A DNA stretch of 64,000 nt. Origin: Zygnema circumcarinatum (lineage: Eukaryota; Streptophyta; Zygnematophyceae; Zygnematales; Zygnemataceae). Below the pieces are notes generated by a model. It searched no databases, was not told the origin of the DNA, and was given only the letters and a program-made list of their open reading frames with translations. The position numbers were made by a program, and so were the translations under genes. Shown one piece after another: positions 12,801 through 26,700 of the stretch. Location of the stretch: positions 1,663,073-1,727,072 of the forward strand of contig CM074808.1 in the NCBI GenBank assembly GCA_037447605.1. The letters run 5' to 3'. Position 1 is the stretch's first letter. Each line of letters opens with the position of its first letter.

Positions 12801-14457
12801 AAAGCTAGTCAGGGTATAGAAGAATGGAGATCCAAATAAAACCTCTGCGCAGCCCACGAAGACTATAAAAAAAAAAAAAAAAAACTCTTTTGCAGATCTT
12901 CAGATTAAAAGAGCTGGAAATCAGCTGCTTCCAACACGCCACACTATTGTGCCTGACTCACCTCAAACGCCGTTACTTTTTGTGGAATCAATGCGTCCTC
13001 ATTATTCCCAAGGCCCAACTGGCCATTCTGATTGCGGCCCCAACTGCAAGACAGTTCGGATCTAAATTAACACCGTTGGCAGTCTGACAAATCCACATAT
13101 TTGCTCGAGAATATGGACTATTATCCCCGGTGCTGAAAGGCATTGTCCTGAACGCTCACCTATGAACCTCGCCGTCCCCTGTGATGGCGAGGCAATGACA
13201 GTCCCCGCAAGCAATCTGCTTGATTACCAAACCGTTCAGAGCTTTGATTGGCTGAGGAATGAACAAGTCACTCGAGTTGCCATGGCCAAGTCGACCAAAA
13301 TCTCCCCTGCAAGAAGTTTTCGTGATCATAAATTTTCGTGAACCAGATAACCAGCGAATGAGGAAAGCGAAAAGCTAATGCATAAAATGTTGTAAGCAGG
13401 AAGAACAAATAACTTGCACAATGTAATTTTCCTGCCTTCGAAATCCAAAGGTCTGCTATAATATCTTCACTGTACGAAAACTTTGATCACAACGAGCATC
13501 TGCCTACTTGCGCTGTGCATGATGTAAAACACAGCCTCTAAGGCGACAGGAGGAAAGCACCCTCTGCCAAGTTCAACTCATATCGTCTGTTGCGTCTGTC
13601 TTTCTTAAAAACGGGTGAATAAGCAATATAATGCGCAAAAAGAAATTAGCTTCAACCTGTTCCAATACGCATACAACGATAAAGAGCCCTCTGCCTTGCA
13701 GGTTCAAAGTACTAATGTAGCCAAAAGCAAACGAAGGTCTACATTTCTCTCAGTATTCCCTATGCGGATGTCTAAGGCCATCAAGTTGCTGGAACTATGC
13801 TCAAGCAACTATAATCAGAAATGATATTTTTAATTACAAGAGGCATTAAGCTAAAATAATATAAAGCAGCATCCCAACTTCGCAACAGCCCCATAACATG
13901 TCCGCTCTCCCATTGTTGATTCAGATGTTTAAAAATAAAACTAAGCGCAAGTTCATACCATCCCCAGCTCCACACAACATTCTTATCACGTGCGTAAGCA
14001 GTTGTATGATCTGCTCCACAAGTTATAGACGTGATGTCACAATTCTCCAAGGAGTTTATAATGGTTGGCAGATGTCGTTCATTAGCATCCCCATGGCCCA
14101 ATTGACCATCTTCTCCGCGACCCCATGAACAGACTATGTTATCAGCTGCAAAAACGAGGGCAGCACAGAAAGGTCAGACTACTGAATATAGAGTCAGAAT
14201 GATTGTGTAATCTGCATCTGCGTTTAAGACAGAGGACAGCATTTGTCAAGGTAGTCAAGAGTGATTAAGGGCTTCAAATCTTTGTCTAATATGGGCCTGA
14301 AAGGATCAGTTGAAAAGGAAGAAAAGAAGGTCGACAAGTTCCAAAATATGTGAAACTAGTGCATACTCAGAAGAGCCACCGTGTGGCTTGCTCCCGCAGA
14401 CACGAGGAGGACGTGTCGTGGAGGCTCTTTCGACATGCTTCCTTCCTGGTCCGGCAT
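9838..14457 (-). CDS. UVR8: UV-B photoreceptor UVR8
   Basis: Twelve exons join in phase: 14457-14367, 14145-13959, 13306-13160, 13043-12962, 12598-12443, 12183-12010, 11816-11745, 11587-11519, 11323-11205, 10557-10472, 10206-10154 and 9927-9838. They encode 441 aa, against 440 in Arabidopsis. The protein is a seven-bladed RCC1-type propeller. Three GWRHT/S motifs place tryptophans at about 232, 284 and 335, which correspond to the UV-B-sensing Trp233, Trp285 and Trp337 of Arabidopsis. The C-terminal region keeps SERYAVVPDE, with the VP pair (about 408-409) that binds COP1, and ends in a basic IKRIRMK-like tail. Known role: the dimer absorbs UV-B, monomerises, binds COP1 and triggers UV-protective gene expression. 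ATG at 14457 gives an N-terminus of normal length; the frame stays open further upstream but has no ATG. Confidence 0.97.
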
Positions 14458-15440
14458 GGCTTCACTATTGTCAACAACTCTGTCAGGACCTGCAACAAAA
14501 CGACGCCGAACTTCCTGACCGCGTTGAAGTTCCAAGTATCTCTGCAACGCCCGCTCCTTCGCTTGGAACCATCACAGGTGCAAGAAATTCCACATACGCG
14601 AGCAACCGTTCTCCGCGCCCTACTGTCGCGACCCTGCCCTCTTCCCCCTCGGAACCCCCTCACAGCACAAGGCTGTCTGCAGGCCTCGAGTCGTGCGCAT
14701 GGCGAGAGCCTCGTCTTGCCTCGCCTCGCCTCACGCCCGTCCTGCCAGGCGTCTCCCCTCCCGTCCCCTCCCCTCCCCTCCCCTCACCTCCCCTCCCCTC
14801 CCTTTCCTTCCCTGCAGGAGAACTGGCAGGCAGGCCGCACCCAGCTCCGGAGAACCCTTAAAAACCTAAAACCCCTAAAATCCGAGAGAGCGAGCATGCA
14901 CGCCTGCCCGCCCGCCCGCCAAGCAGGCCCGCGGACCTGCTCTGCCCCGCGGCCCTCTCCCTCCCTCCCTCTCTCACTGCCCGCGAGGCGGCATGCAGCC
15001 AGGCGCCCTGCGCACCTCTCTTTCCGGGGCGAGGCGCGAGAGCGCGGGCTGCCTCGCTTGCTTGCCCGCCTGCTCGCGCAGAGGGCGGGGGGGCGGGCGG
15101 CGGCCAATGGGCGCGCGGCGTGCGGGCTTCGGCCAATGCGCGCTGCGCGACGTGGCCCGCCCCTCGCTCTCCACCTCACGCCAAAAAGCGCCCCCTGCCA
15201 CCGCCAGATTTTTCCAAGAGCGGGCGGCCGGACTCCGGGGGGCAGACCGGCCGTACGTACGTACGGTACGGTACGGCACGGTATGCAGCAAAGTACGGTA
15301 AGCTTGCACTCGTCGATCCATTTTGCTGTGAACGCGCCGTTCCGTTGCTGGCCACGGTACGGCTTGGATAAGACAGGGATCCGTAGGGATTAGGGAGGCC
15401 TGATGATGGGGCTTGCGCTTTCCCATTCGGTAGGCTACAT

Positions 15441-15679
<239 letters not shown>

Positions 15680-15790
15680 GCATGCAGGCATGAGCGAGTG
15701 TAGGAGGCCACTCTCCTCCAGGCGCTGCTCCGTCCTCGCTGAGGGAGGCGGAGAGGGGCGGGGCGGGAGGAGGGAGATGAGAGGAGGCGA

Positions 15791-15815
15791 GATGAGATGA
15801 GATGAGATGAGATGA
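15791..15815 (+). repeat. GATGA pentanucleotide microsatellite
   Basis: Five tandem GATGA units lie in the purine-rich leader just upstream of the glycosyltransferase start codon. Confidence 0.9.
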
Positions 15816-15917
15816 CAGAGGAGGAGACGGAGGGGACGAGGCGCGGGGGAAGCCGTAGAGCGGAACAGCTGCACTGAGCGGGGGAGTGGAAGGGGGGGGT
15901 GGGCAGTTGGCGGCATC

Positions 15918-18726
15918 ATGAAGCTGCCGCCTGGCAACCAGCTAAGATGGCTCCTGGCGACGTGCCTCTTCGTGCACTTCGTCCGCATCTTCTTCATTCC
16001 CTTCCTAATGCGCCTCGCTGGCAACGAGGAGTATGCGGAGACAGACAAAGTTCTGCGTGCTGTAGGATACCGCCTCACGGGTCCCTGCACGCTTCCCCGC
16101 CCCGTGCGAAACTGTACAGTAGATGAGCGGATTCACATAATCCTGGTCTCAGCGCAGTGGGACCGCGAGCCCTTCACACAGGATGAGACAGAAGTTGTTA
16201 TCAAGTCGATTTTGTCGTCCACTCGCTGCAAACTTTTCTTCCACTTTATGGTTACAGGAGAGATGGAGGAGTGGGGCCTGGCAGCCATGATGGAGGCTTT
16301 AGGTGCGACACCGTTTGACTCTGTCGGGCCTGTTGCTCCGAAACTCGTCCGACATGATAACCATGTCCGCGCAGAGGAGCTCAGTTTTGATGCGAATGAA
16401 GAGGACGAGGTGGAACCGGATCCTGATGTCGGATACACGATCCATCCCATTCCTGTTAACTGGGTCAGGGAGCAGGTGAAGTTCTATGAGTTGGCATATG
16501 CAGCATGGGGCATTCACCCTGTTCAAGCCATGATCTGGACGCATTATAGGCCATCCAGCTGTTCGCGCGAAGTAGACATTGTATTAAAAAGTAGTATGCA
16601 CTTGCTTTTTCAACAGAATGTCATAATGGTGGGATGATTTCGGATGAATGTTTGTGTGTTGTTCATCGTCGCACGTTCGGTAGGGTCAGGAGTTTCTTTT
16701 TGAAGCCAAGGTGGTGATGGTATAAATTCGTAGAAAGGAGTTGCACATTAAGTCAACACAAACGCTGAGTTATTAGCTTTTATTTCTGGCGCCGGCACTC
16801 AGAGCATGTACTCCATCGATTATTTCAGTTATTTTTAAGCTGCTCATTGCTCTGGCGTTACTAAGTTAGGGTTTTGGCCCATGTGTCTTCCTGCTGATCA
16901 GTGAATCTTCGTCTGGCTTGCAGGCAGCAGGTCTCGGTATTAACATTACACATCATTCTGGCGAGGCCGGTTTTTCGAAGCTTTTCCTGTCTCAAATTCT
17001 GTGGAACGTGCAGCGGGCAATTTACCTGGATGTGGATTTGTTGTTCGCGGATGATATTGGTTTGCTGTGGAACTTCTTTAAGGAAATGGATGAAGACGAA
17101 GAGCTCCTGCTCTTCATGGGAGATAATCACCCGACAGCCTTTGGCCCCAGGGCGCGGTATCCATTTTGCAGCTGCCAGCTCGTCATGGACTTTGAACGAA
17201 TACGACAGTCGAATTTGACCAGGGTAAGCGATTCTCAAATTCACACCCCCTCCTTCCCCCCTCCCCCTCTCCCCCTCCAAAACCACTCTGGCCTTTCCAG
17301 AAGCGTCAAGTTTCAAGGGTTGAGAAGCTGTTCTTACAATCATTATAGAGTGGGTAGAAACGCTGGTGCGTTGCATTGCATCACCAATCGATTGAGCTCA
17401 GGAGTGCACCCAGAATGCAGCAGATGGGCCCTGTGGAATGGAAGAGGCCGCAGGAGGTCCATCCCACGCTCAGCGGGTGATTTAGTTTGAGTCGACCATC
17501 GCAGCTTTATCACTTCATCCTTGGCACCTACAGACTTGCTAATGGGACCTGATTAGGAATAGTGCATTCGAAGTACGTGCTAGTCATACGTACTAGTCGT
17601 ACGTCCTATGGTTGTCCGCCGGTTAATATCATATGATATTGCAACCATTTTGATTTCTGTGGTTTTGACAAGGAGTATGGCCCGCTAATACAGTGCTTTG
17701 CTGGTTGTTTTGAAGCTGCTCGTTATCAATTTCGTAAAGTGTCCTGAAAATGAAAACGACTATTGTTTGCGCACTCTGCTAACACCTTTCTTTATCAAAG
17801 TTGTTCACGACATCATATTTTAGCTGTCTCTGGTGGTTTTTTTTTCCTGGTTTTTTTTCTTGTTATCCCCCGAGACTGACCAAAACAACTTTTTCCAAGG
17901 GTGCATCCTGTTTTTTGTCCTCAATCTGCATGTAGGTGCCAAAGTTTCCACATGACATGGTCTATCTTCTATGTGCTATTTGCGTCACAGGAAAGCACGA
18001 TATGGTTGCACTTTCCTTCAGCAAATTGCTACCGTCATTTTTGGGTAACTCAAAGGGCAGAAAATGCTTTTGGTGGGCGTGGAGGGTGACTTGATCTGCA
18101 GCTCATGCTGGAAGCTTTCGGTGATCAGAAGGCGATGGATGTATGGGGTTTTCGACCAGGGGACCAGTGGGTGTGGACGATGATGTGCATGAATAACCCG
18201 GAGAAATGCCGCACACTTCCTAAAATCTGGAATGTCTCCGGATGCGCGAAACCACGATTTCTTGGCCTGAATGCACGAGATAGAGATCAGGTAGGTGGAG
18301 AAACAGAAAAGCTATTCACCGTAATTCTGGGAAACTGTGTCGAGTGCGTGAGCGGTACAAAACTTGGAATTGTATAATAGAAGTTATGTATTGTTTATGA
18401 CGGGATCGAATCTGAAGTGGGATTTGAAGCTGAAGAATTTGAAGCTGTTGTTGTTGATCATCCATGTTACAAATGAGCTTAAGGAGGACTGTCGATTGAG
18501 TGGTTGTTTGATGTTTATGTCTCGAGTTCGAAGAATTGGAAACGATGAAAGTGTGCTGGGCTTGAGAGTTTACTTTGTCGTTTTACAGAATGGCACTTGT
18601 TGGAAGGTGGTCCACTTCAACTGCATGGGTGTTCGAGACAATGAGTACTATGCGCTTGTCAACTCAGACTGGGAGGACACGCTGCAATATGTCAAGGAGC
18701 AGCCCTGGAGTAGTTTGCGGAGGTGA
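15918..18726 (+). CDS. GT8-like (glucoside xylosyltransferase-like) type II membrane glycosyltransferase
   Basis: Four exons join in phase: 15918-16571, 16924-17223, 18102-18290 and 18589-18726 (TGA). They give 426 aa. A hydrophobic segment at about residues 11-31 (LLATCLFVHFVRIFFIPFLM) is a signal anchor, so the catalytic part should face the Golgi lumen. The metal and nucleotide-sugar binding DxD motif is YLDVDLLF at about 254-256. Further family features are IHIILVSAQWD near the start of the domain, GDQWVWTMM near the C-terminus and VHFNCMG in the last exon. The order of motifs matches the GT8/GXYLT group, which transfers sugars such as xylose from UDP-sugars; the actual substrate is not known. 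ATG at 15918 precedes the anchor directly. The region linking exons 2 and 3 looks shorter than in animal GXYLT, so a missed small exon is possible. Confidence 0.85.
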
Positions 18727-19660
18727 GCATGGTAAGCTGTTGAGCCTCTCATGGAGCACCCTGCCTCTCGCTTACATTCACAAGATAAGGCATTCACAGC
18801 ACTTTCTGTAAGTGTTTGGGAAAGAGGATGAAGGGGCTATTGTTGTAGCGGGTGTTTGGGAACTCCGGGGGAAAAGTGGAGGGGAGAGGGAGCTTCGTAG
18901 CAATGATCTGAGATGAGAATACAGAAAAGATGCTAATGACAAGAGGTACATACAGTGAAGAAGAAAAGACAATCAATCTTTCAAGCAGATTGCAAAGTAT
19001 GCCTGCAAGCACTTGCTGCTTATTTGGAGTATGGGGTCCATGCCATGTGATGGTTGCACCATGCAGGAGGTCCATGGAGAGCAGCAGCAGCAACAGCATG
19101 GAGAGCTTGCAGAAGCCTACAGATGGGTGCGGCTGCTGACCACGTGACAGCAGCGGGACATCGCGGAACTCTTCACACTTGCCATTCTATCTTTGTAATT
19201 TATGTGCTTTTTCTCACATTTGTTGGTGAAGGGGCGATGGATTTCCAAGCGAAGGCATTCATTCTTAAGTAATTGAAGTTCACAGTGCTATCGACATTCG
19301 TCACAAGCAACGGTTGCTAGTTAGAAAATGTACTTTTTCGGGGGATAGAATTTGGCAGGGAAGGCACTGTGACGGCTGTCCCGCTGGCAGGAGAGTGAGA
19401 GCCCTCCCTCCTGTTTGGAAGGGGCTTCAGCCTTAATCTCGGCTGTCCCACGGTTGGTTATCAGGTGAGCGAGCCAAGGCTCCCCTATGTTACCTTATAG
19501 GCACCCTCTGTAAAGGTCCGCAATGTCCACTTCTTGCAATATATAGTCTGTAGCCCCACACGATGGCAATAAGGCATCAAAGGGCTGTGGGAAAATGTCA
19601 TTTTTTCTGCAATTCTATGATTGAATGTGGGCCGAGATAAATTGATGTACCTGCTGGCCA

Positions 19661-19704
19661 CTGTTCCCCTGTTCCCCTGTTCCCCTGTTCCCCTGTTCCC
19701 CTGT
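19661..19704 (+). repeat. CTGTTCCC octamer tandem repeat
   Basis: Five perfect CTGTTCCC units plus a partial sixth lie in the 3' intergenic region. Confidence 0.95.
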
Positions 19705-19795
19705 CAATGCTTGTTTCTCGCGGTACTAAGAGAAAAATTCGTGAGGGCATAACGAGAAATGCTGAAACACTACCTTAAACAGTGCAAGTACAGAC

Positions 19796-20300
19796 GGCGA
19801 ACCATTGGATCGGCCAGCCATTGTTTGCCAATAGCTGGCTGCCAACGTGATTGGCTGGTGAATGATTCGCAATCATTGGAATGGTTGGCAGCCGCTTGCA
19901 ACCAGTGCTTGCAACATCGGCAATGGTTGGCTTGGTCTATTGCCAATGATTGAAACAATTGCCAATGGTTGGTAAAAAAAAGGAAACCCAATGCTTCCAA
20001 CCCTTTGGTAACGATTGAAAACATCGCTACGATTCTGAGCGAAGCCTCCTGAACACAATGGTAAGCAGCTAATGGTTTGAAGCATTATATGAAATGTGCG
20101 AACTTAAAGAACAATAATTGTTTTTGGGGAGCTTCAAACTTTTATGTCACGACCCTTCAACAGAGATGACGCACCTAATCATAACACAGCTTGAAAATAA
20201 TACAAATACCATAGCCAAAGGTTTTAAATTGAGTCTTACGTGACCAAGTTCTCAACCAATGGTTTGAACCACTCCAATGGTCGGTCCAATGGTCAGACCT
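19796..20300. repeat. CCAATGGTTGG-rich block
   Basis: Variants of CAATGGTTGG and its complement CCAACCATTG recur many times, for example around 19800, 19825, 19875, 19922, 19955, 19965, 20258 and 20275. The arrangement is irregular and in both orientations, giving local self-complementarity. It may be a decayed palindromic mobile element. No coding capacity was seen. Confidence 0.45.
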
Positions 20301-20749
20301 TTGCACAAGTGCACATTCTCGAGTGGGATCTTAAGTGTAGTTCCTCGGGATTTTTTTCCTACTTTTACCTTAGGGTTCAAGGAAGAACTTGCACTAAGAT
20401 AGTCCAAGAAAATTTGCATACGTCGCTCGCGTCTTTTGCTGAGCAAAAACAAACAAGAAGTAGCGTAGCTCAACATTAAATGGCGCATTTTGGCAGCATT
20501 CCATCGTTTCAGACAAGGAGTTGGCAGCTGCCGAAGCACAACAAACCATCCAGACATTGACACCAAGAACTTTATTTCCGTACTTGGCACAGACTTTGAC
20601 CTTCCGACGTCCCCATCATGGCCCGACGAAAGAAGGGAAATAAGCAGCAGAGGAACTTGTGACCTCCGCAACTGAAGCTTCTATACACACTGAGAGGTAG
20701 CCAGCCCTGACCGCCTTGCTTGGACCAAGTTGAGGCGGCCGGGCTGTCC

Positions 20750-23700
20750 TCAGAACCAGGGCATCCACCAGATGTACATTCGCCCCAGGTTGTCGTGGGA
20801 GACTGCCTCCGCTATCAAGCGGTGCGCCTGTCCCTCCACGGACAGAGGCAAGGAGGGAGCGGCGCCCACACCCACCACCACACCTTGAAGCCGCGCACCA
20901 ATGTTCATTAGAGCTCGCTGCAGGACCATCCCAGGAGCCACCAGCAGCAGCACATTAGGAGGTGCTATGGGAATTAGCCTGTTCTGGCCAGCCATTCAAG
21001 CTGTGCAGCTAGTGGGTACATTACGCAGCAAGCAATGCTATCAAAGGAATGACGATGGACAAATTACCAGTTTCAATGCCTAAATATCCAGAAAAAAGTT
21101 ATGAGAAAGGAGGCTAGAAACTACCCGAACTCTGGTACGAGAACACACAGCTTTGTAGCCTGCAGATGTACATAAATGAGGATCTCCCGACGAACATAAG
21201 TGCAGACATTTTATCCATAGTGGTTTTGAATGCCATGATGAGATGAGAGGAAGGCAAAGACTTCAGCAACCCTACTGACGGTATACGAGAATAACTTTCG
21301 GCCGCTGATAAGTTGAAGCATGGTTCTGTGAGCACAGCATTGAGCAGCACCTGAGCATGTGGATTCTGCACTTCAACACCGCTGGACTTATGGCTTTTCG
21401 TCCATTCCACCAGGGGGTCATGAATGAACGTCTCCAACACACTCATCAGCATTTCCCGGTTGCTGCGCAACACAGAGAGCGTCATCTCGCAGACTCGGCT
21501 GAACACTCCTTCACAACCAGTGATGCCTAGGCCGTCTACCAGGTTCTGCAGAACACAGCATTTTCCATGTCAGACTCCTGAAGGGAAAAAAAAAAATCGC
21601 ATATTTGCGAAGTACATCAGCTCATGTCAAGCTTACTTCTCAGCTCAGAACGAAAAAATCCAAACGACGTAGACTCTCAAAAGAATCTCAAATACTTTAA
21701 AGACGTTGGATTTACATTCTATTTAGACAAGAGCAGTCTCTAATGCAGCTTCAACTCTCACATGACTAGCAGATCCATTTCCAGCATCACATTTTTACTC
21801 CTCAGATCTGGAGGACTTCAGGAAAAAGGGTCTTCCTGCCGTGCCTTGGCAAGCCACCTTGCAGAGTTCAGCTCACCTGTGTGAGACGAAAAGGCACAAC
21901 TTCCGGCTTCTCCAAAGCCAAACCTCTATCAAAGAGGCAACTAAAGTCAACATGAACACAGTCCCCAGTAGACGAATCAAAAAGGATGTTTTCCCCATGG
22001 CGGTCACCCAGACCGACTATGTGGCCCACCATCGACCATACGGCGGTCGTGTGGGCATATGAAAGGCGAGCTCGGAACCATGCAGCAGGTTCGGGGAAGG
22101 TTCCCAACAACCATTTGTGGAATATGGGAGGGAACATTGGGAGCAGCTTTGTCCGCAACATCTCCCCTTCGTTCATGCCTTGCTGTAAGCTCTGATCATG
22201 AATTTTCTTCACGGACGTATTGGTTTGTCGATCATATCGACCAATTCCGCGATAGAGCTCCTGTAGGCAGACCCCAAAGCCCTGAATAAGTTACTCACTC
22301 ATCGGCAAAGTCAGGCAAACAAAAGATTGATGGACTTGCTCTGTTTCCTTTCCAGGGACAGGGCAACGCACATTCTGCTGCATCGACCACTCGGAAAAAA
22401 ACCATCAAAACGTGTGTCCACGCAGCCGGTCCATTTGACCAGCCATCCCTAGTGCTGGTAGATGACCCTTTGCCAACTTAATAATGATTCTGTGACAATG
22501 TTCGAGGCAAGAGGACCACCCACCTGCAGAATGTGGCGCAGACCCCTTGTGTTGAGGACCCACTCAATCATTCCACAATCCTCAGTGAGGGGAATAACAG
22601 CAAAAGTGCGAATGTTCAGCTGACGGCGGCGGCAGGCTGCATCTTTTGAGAGCAGACGGTTGATGACTCCTGTGAACTCCATCATGCGAGCATCCTTTCG
22701 AAGGTCATCCTTAGGCTTACAGAGGAATGGATGTGATCTTCCATCGCTTCCCAGTAGGACGACCTGCAATCAACGGATAAAGCTTCGTAATTGAGCATCT
22801 TCCGCTGAGCAGTCAGTGTGTACAAGGGAGAGTGTGGTGAAGAGGTAAACAAGCCGTGAGAGTGAGAGAGTTCCCTTAAGGGTAGATTACTGTAGTTCGG
22901 CAGAGCCTGAGAAAGAGTCATTGCCTTGCACCTTTTTAGGTCGCTGGAGAGAGGCAAGCACTTCCACTTCGTCTTGGATGCCAATGATTGTTGCGCATTC
23001 ACTGGGTGGAAATGGATCGTAGCTTGACATAACAACTCCATCGCGCGGCAAAGTAACTGTGATAGCCTTCTGCACTGGTATGACGACAGGGACTGGCATC
23101 ATCCGCTTCAGCTGCCCAAAGTCGGCCCCAATGCTCATGCTGCGAATCTTTTGCTGACCACCCTGATGGAAGCAAAGCTTGATCATCTGTTCGATGAATA
23201 AAGGGAACTGCACCAAAGTGAAGACGCCAGACCATGAGCCTCTTTGGAAAAACTGGCTTATCATCTATGGCAAACACTAGGACAAAGCCACCACTTATTA
23301 GTATTAATATAAATTAAATATTAAATATTATTATTAATTAAATATTATCAATATTATTATTATGTTATTTGCTGCGTCCAATTAGTAGTACCAAACACCT
23401 ACCTGCACAAACACCTCTCTATCCACATCTGTTTTTGACGCATTCTTTGCCTTGTTGATGATGTCGTTAGCAACAGCCTGTCGGGCCTGCACAGCAGACT
23501 TTGAAACTGCAGCCATGGTCCAAAGCGTTTGCTGGGGATGCGCCACCAGGACGTTGGCGATGATAACCTTCAGCAGCTGCACTGCCCATGGACTCTGATG
23601 GCAGATGCGGGAGACTAGCTGCGGCAGAGCAGTCACCCACTGATAGGTGGGCAGGTTCTTTGATGAGGCGCTCATTATTTCAACCACCTGTTCCATGCAG

Positions 23701-26700
23701 CACGATTGGCAAGGTAAGGCGTTATCATGTATAGTAACTACCGACCCCTACTAGTTTGCGGTATTATCTGGGAAACTGGACTTTGATGACATTGAAGACA
23801 CTAGGTTTACACGCTACTGAAAGCTCAAAGTGGAAGCGCACCCGTGCATGATCCGGCTGCACTGCTTTGGGCTGCCGCTGCGCCTCTGCTGGAAACTTGG
23901 TGGCGAAATCAAACCACAGAGTGAGGAGCCTGGGTAGGCTTTGGAACAAGTAACGATGACCCTTCTTCAGTGCTTTTGCATAATTGAACATGGTGTCTGC
24001 CTGATAGGTCCACCACTGGATTTTATCATCTCTATTTGCCAGTTTCGCTCGCTGTGCTGCACGTAGAGCAGCAGTCACTTCTGCAGCACTTTCCTTTATT
24101 CCTCCGCTCTCCTCCTGCCGCCGCTTAGCATCCATGTACAGGTCATCTAAGTACTTTGCCAAGTAGAAATAGCTTTTCTCCCACTGTGGTTGTAGCACAC
24201 GCACTCTATCATACATTGAAAGAACTTGCTGCTTCTGTTTCTGCCCTGTCTCGTGCACCCATCGTGTGAGCAGTAAAAGAGTCTTGGCGGCATTCTGCAT
24301 TTCATCTGTCTTTCGGTCAGTTTCTAATGTGAACTCTCCTGTTATTGCTCCAATCTGTTTGCCCACTCCAGAAGCTGTAGCCAGTCCCTGAAGTTGAGGG
24401 GAAGGATGAACCATCCCAGCCAATGCAGCCTCAGTCGCAGCTCCCAGAACTTCAGGCATCCGCTGAAGAACACCTTGTAGCTCCGATATAGCTCTGTGCT
24501 TCTTTTGTGTGACCCACAACAGCTTGGCATGCTCTATGTGTGTATCTGATGCTTTGTTCGAATAAGCCTCAAGAATTGCTCTGTTTGCTGTGTGATAATG
24601 CCCAGCTCTTCGACACATTTTGGCAAAGGCCAACCAGCATCTGCCGACCTCGGGCTGAACACCTGCCGCAGCGTATACCAATCGGCGAAGGGCCAAGATT
24701 GGCTCCCGCACCCAAAGTGAAGACTGCGTCAGCTGCATCCTCTCCTCCCAGCTGCGAAGCAGAGCGGTTAAATCTGCAGCAGGGGCCGACCCACTAAAGC
24801 TCATAGTAAAAGGAACTGATCCAACAGCGACTCTACGACCAATTTCTGTCGTCCTTGACGCGTTATCAAGGGACTTGTTCCATGGAGTTTCTACTGGTCG
24901 GAACCGAGAAGCTGCTGCTGTTTCAACATCATTATCATGCGGAGCTTCATGCCCAAACACACCCCATGCATGGCAGTCTTCAAGTTCCCTCAACATATGT
25001 AACTTGACAATCAAAGGATAGGCTCGCACATAAGACTCCATGCCTGCAGCAGCGAGAGGTGTCAAGAGGTCACAGCGCGATTTCTTCAAAGCATCACGAA
25101 AAGAGAGCAGCTCCTTCCTACGGAACGCTTGCAGGGCTTCCGCCAAACCCATGTCAAAACTTTGCCCTGCAGCGCCCTTTCCACTTGCCAGCTGCCTGGC
25201 CTCAACTTGGTGGAAGCTATTCACATACTCATCCAAACTCTCCCATTGGCCAAGACGCCACGCCGCCTGTACACCCCTAACGCTCCATTCTCGTGTATCC
25301 TCTGACATACGGAACATGAGACCATCAACATGCGCAATCATGGCCTGCAGGTGTCCCATATTGAGCAAGCAATCCAGCAAGTCTCCGTGTCGGGCAGCAT
25401 TTTTAGGGTCCAGTGCAAGTGCTTGCTCACAACAGGTGAGAGCTTCAGCCCAATTTCCCTCCTTCTGGTGAATCAAAACCTGGCCTTGCAGGCTATCTTG
25501 CAGAGAAGTAGGACCCTTCAGCCTGAGGAAGCCTGCCAAACCATCAGGCTCGTCCAGTTCGCTATAAATCTCTAACAAAAACGAAACATCTGCGTCATTA
25601 AATATTCCTGTTTGGCCAGCTGCAGGATTCAATGTTCCACAAGTTTCTCGAAGATACATCTCAAAGTATTGGAGGGCTCGAGCATGGGCTTGGCATCGGA
25701 ACGATGCCCGTGCAAGAGCTTGTTTTGGTACAGCCACCAACAAGCTTTCAATACGTTGGCCTTTTTCCATCAGACTTTCAATTCTTGACTGCACCGTACT
25801 GTCTTGCCCTTTCTTCAGAGCCATGTTCTCAACCAGCTGTGAAACTATTTGCTTGCAGTTATCAAGCCACTGTGCCAAGTTGTCCAGCAGAGTAAATACC
25901 GTTTGAGTGCTTACTTCACTGCTCACTCCCTGTACGTATACTGCGGCCGAAGTAACCGTGGCATCAGCTCCTTTTGAGCCTTCTGGGTTGCCAGGGTTGA
26001 TCTTTCCTCGCGAACCGTGTAACTCTTCTAATGAGGTTGACCTAATAGCAGCTGGAGTTTCTCCAGCAAGGACTGCCAGAATCTCCTGATTCACTCCTTC
26101 CCTGGCGACATCGGAGCCTTCACAAAGAACGTTTAGCACAAGATATGGCAACAAATAAAGCGCAGTCCCCACATCATGACTCACAATTCCTCTGCAGGCG
26201 GTGAAAATGTTTGCTCTTGTGCCGGATGCCTGAGAAATAAGTCGCCGAGTCCAAAGGGAGATCCATCGACGATATGACAAACTAGGGCTGAAGACTGGGC
26301 CGTGGGGTTGCGAATCACTGAGTTTCTTCAGTGTGAACTTGGAGGTAAGGCACGGTACAATTAGCTCTTTGACATCGTCCTTCAAGCTACTCCAGAACCT
26401 CTCTCCTTCCTCGGTTGAACTAGAAGCTCTATTGCCCTCACCTGGTAAACTACTCGGTCCCCTCGCCTCAAGACCCTTGCCACCACTGCTGCCTCCTTGA
26501 CGAGACATGCCCATTCCTACTGGGCGAAGGGAAGTGTCTGCTAGGGATGGATGACAGCCTTGATGTTTAAGGAGCTCCTGGATGGCAAGGGCCGCTGCAT
26601 CTTGGACGTCAGATTCACCAGCAGCTCTGAATAGCTTTGCCAAGTGGGCTGTGATCAGTTCCATCACCAGACCTTCATCGTTCCTTTCTATTTTCGCTCG

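Larger units (their letters stand above)
18727..20749. other. Convergent intergenic region between the glycosyltransferase and ATR
   Basis: This contains the 3' UTRs of both genes. It holds an octamer tandem repeat (19661-19704) and a block at about 19796-20300 with many CAATGG/CCATTG motifs in both orientations. No protein-coding gene was recognised. Confidence 0.55.

Noticed and set aside
14310-15393. Overlapping long open frames of 183 and 347 codons on the plus strand
   Set aside because: They run over UVR8 exon 1 in antisense and through a GC-rich CT-repeat promoter; composition is Pro/Ser/Arg-rich without domains.
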